In this document: piece by piece, positions 62,735 to 64,000 of the stretch
Position numbering within the stretch: the first letter of the stretch is position 1
Layout: the number at the start of each line of letters is the position of its first letter
Assembly (NCBI RefSeq): GCF_041262165.1
Contig: NZ_JBGCBY010000004.1
Location: forward strand, 124,001-188,000
Source of the DNA: Streptacidiphilus sp041262165
GTDB taxonomy: Bacteria > Actinomycetota > Actinomycetes > Streptomycetales > Streptomycetaceae
Reading direction: 5' to 3'
DNA: 64,000 bases
Notes under the pieces: model-generated
What the model was told of the DNA's origin: nothing
Database searches by the model: none
Seen by the model: only the letters and a program-made list of their open reading frames with translations
Translations under genes and position numbers: made by a program

Positions 62735-63136
62735 CTAGGAGAGCAGAAGAGCTACCCGTGGCAGCGCGAAGCGGTCCTGGTCGAGCCAGTCGACGGTGTG
62801 CAGCTCCGCGGCGGCCAGCCAGCGCAGTTCCGAGTGGTCCTGCAGCGGCGCGGGCGTGCCGGAGACCAGCTCGGCCGTCCAGATGTGGAGTTCGAGATCC
62901 GCGCGCACCGGCCAGGCCCCGGGCACCCGTTCCAGCGCCCGCGCCTCGACGCCCAGTTCCTCGCGCAACTCCCGTACCAGCGCCTCGGGCGGGGTCTCCC
63001 CGGGCTCGGCCTTGCCGCCGGGGAACTCCCAGCGGCCCGCCACCTCTGCGGGGGCGCTGCGCCGCGCGGCCAGCACCCGCCCGTGGTGCAGCAGGGCCCC
63101 ACCGACCACGATCCGCTTCTCGCCACTCACCGTCAC
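62735..63136 (-). CDS. MutT-like Nudix pyrophosphohydrolase
   Basis: A 133-residue Nudix hydrolase. The full Nudix box lies in GGKAEPGETPPEALVRELREELGV, preceded by RWEFPGGK. This MutT-sized family removes pyrophosphate from (deoxy)nucleoside triphosphates such as 8-oxo-dGTP. I chose the GTG at 63136 because a TAGGCT hexamer lies 8 nt upstream with no Shine-Dalgarno, consistent with a leaderless start; a GTG two codons later is equally possible. The open frame runs further upstream without support. Confidence 0.88.
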   Translation of the reverse strand: MTVSGEKRIVVGGALLHHGRVLAARRSAPAEVAGRWEFPGGKAEPGETPPEALVRELREELGVEARALERVPGAWPVRADLELHIWTAELVSGTPAPLQDHSELRWLAAAELHTVDWLDQDRFALPRVALLLS

Positions 63137-63144
63137 AGCAGCCG

Positions 63145-63150
63145 AGCCTA
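63145..63150 (-). promoter_or_regulatory. -10 hexamer TAGGCT, leaderless start of the Nudix gene
   Basis: On the minus strand TAGGCT ends 8 nt before the GTG at 63136, and there is no ribosome-binding site. Confidence 0.45.
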
Positions 63151-63412
63151 TGCCGAGACGGCCCGCGGGCCGGGCCGGGCCCGCCTCCGTGGGGGTTTGA
63201 GGCGGGCCCGGCTCGCCCCACGCTAGGCAGCGCATGTGAAGGGCGGTGTACGTGCCGCGTTTCGTTCGGATGACCGCGCTGCGGGATTGCGCTGCCGGAT
63301 TGCGCTGAGGGACTCAGCTGAGGGATTGAGCTGTGCGCGGACAACTGGACGACGCCGGTGCGGATCTGCGGGAATGGAGCCATCGAGGACCGCTCGCGGA
63401 CAGGAGCCAGCA

Positions 63413-64000
63413 ATGCCCCTACCCAGGCCCGTGCCCATGCCCGGACCCGACCAGGTCGACCTGCGGCCGCCGGACCACGCCGAGACAGTAGTGATCATGC
63501 GCGGCTGGAAGGGCGCGCTGTCAGGTTCCACCGGCCTGACCGAGCTTCAGAAGCTGCTGATGCGCGCGATCTCCCGGTCGATGACCGGCTTCGAGGTCGA
63601 CCCCGACGGGATCGAGCCGCTCGGCGCCGAGGGATTGGCCCGAGCCCTGGCGCGGCGCAACGAGATCTTCCGGACCAGGATCCTGCAGCTGATCCTGCTC
63701 GGCGAGCTGGTCCTCGCGCCGCCGCCGGCGGACGTGTACGAGGCCGTGGGCGAGTACGCGGCCGCGCTGGGCGTGGACGACGACATGCGCGAGGTGGCCA
63801 AGCACTACGCCGAGGGCTCGCTGGGACTGGCCCTCACCGACTTCGAGCGCAACGGCTACACCGCGGACTGGGACAGCGCCCGCTCCGCGCAGCTGCACGC
63901 CAAGGTGGCGCTCACCGAGCCGTGGCAGCAGGTGGTGGACGACCCCGCGCTGGCCGCCCGCTGGGCCGATCTGGCCCACTGCCCGGAGGGCTCGCTCGGG
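63413..64000 (+). CDS. conserved hypothetical protein, cut by the window edge
   Basis: At least 196 residues, open at the 3' edge. The ATG at 63413 has AGGAG 7 nt upstream. After a Pro-rich start (MPLPRPVPMPGPDQ) the chain is helical (LTELQKLLMRAISRSMTGFEVD, RRNEIFRTRILQLILLGELVLAPPPADVYEAVGEYAAALG) with repeated EGSLGLALTDFERNG and HCPEGSLG motifs. The helical make-up and these motifs loosely recall COQ4-like proteins, but this is a weak guess. Codon use is typical of the region. Confidence 0.7.
   Translation, partial: MPLPRPVPMPGPDQVDLRPPDHAETVVIMRGWKGALSGSTGLTELQKLLMRAISRSMTGFEVDPDGIEPLGAEGLARALARRNEIFRTRILQLILLGELVLAPPPADVYEAVGEYAAALGVDDDMREVAKHYAEGSLGLALTDFERNGYTADWDSARSAQLHAKVALTEPWQQVVDDPALAARWADLAHCPEGSLG

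Overview
The window is chromosomal DNA of a high-GC actinomycete of the Streptomyces type (Streptomyces, Kitasatospora, Streptacidiphilus and relatives). The signs are strong G/C bias at third codon positions, frequent GTG starts, mycothiol biosynthesis (MshB), an ECF sigma factor with a ZAS anti-sigma factor, a DivIVA-like membrane protein, an Sdh1-type succinate dehydrogenase and SpoIIE/RsbU-type phosphatases. I found no tRNA or rRNA genes, insertion sequences, prophage, CRISPR array or specialised-metabolite cluster. It reads as conserved chromosomal core with a few lineage-specific inserts.

Layout. 0-7 kb: PHP phosphoesterase, two small conserved proteins, a SUFU-family protein, an EamA transporter, a PRC-MgtE_N-CBS protein coupled to a DUF1003 membrane protein, and the Fe-S/ATPase carrier Mrp. 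7-12.4 kb: the envelope-stress locus sigE, anti-sigma factor, htrA and tatB (minus strand), with a divergent O-methyltransferase. 12.4-21.6 kb: DUF3117 protein, enoyl-CoA hydratase, tag, DivIVA-like protein, folP2, a LOG-family protein, dapE, two envelope or secreted proteins, dapC and a 7Fe ferredoxin. 21.6-31.2 kb: GNAT acetyltransferase, SirB1-like protein, DUF2079 membrane protein, an ABC-2 exporter with a DesKR-like two-component system, and an S9 peptidase. 31.5-35.5 kb: small membrane protein, mshB, DUF6113-like protein and a membrane-anchored YoaR-like protein. 36-48 kb: two complete, convergent peptide ABC importers. 48.6-52.5 kb: typA and an LpqW-like lipoprotein. 52.9-56.9 kb: an Sdh1-type sdh operon. 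57-63.1 kb: two SpoIIE-type PAS-GAF-PP2C-HATPase proteins and a MutT-like Nudix enzyme. The last gene is cut by the window edge.

Many genes correspond, in mirrored order, to the Mycobacterium tuberculosis Rv1165-Rv1232c segment: typA, lpqW, mshB, fdxC, dapC, dapE, Rv1205, folP2, Rv1209, tagA, Rv1211, Rv1220c, sigE, rseA, htrA, tatB, mrp, Rv1231c and Rv1232c. This gives functional guesses for otherwise anonymous genes: the lone solute-binding protein near typA is probably an LpqW relative, and the DHPS-like gene is FolP2. Themes are envelope stress and export (sigE-rseA-htrA-tatB), lysine and cell-wall precursors (dapC, dapE), redox (mshB, ferredoxin, sdh) and peptide uptake.

The leads I rate highest are: a probable AUC start codon for the O-methyltransferase; an SdhC-like subunit with Cys/His motifs that may hold a Rieske-type cluster, preceded by a small co-transcribed gene of unknown function; the LpqW-like protein; a set of genes that look leaderless; three 11-bp tandem repeats next to a perfect palindrome upstream of the ABC/two-component genes; and a cytosolic MgtE sensor coupled to a DUF1003 protein. 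No obviously new multi-gene defence or biosynthetic system is visible.
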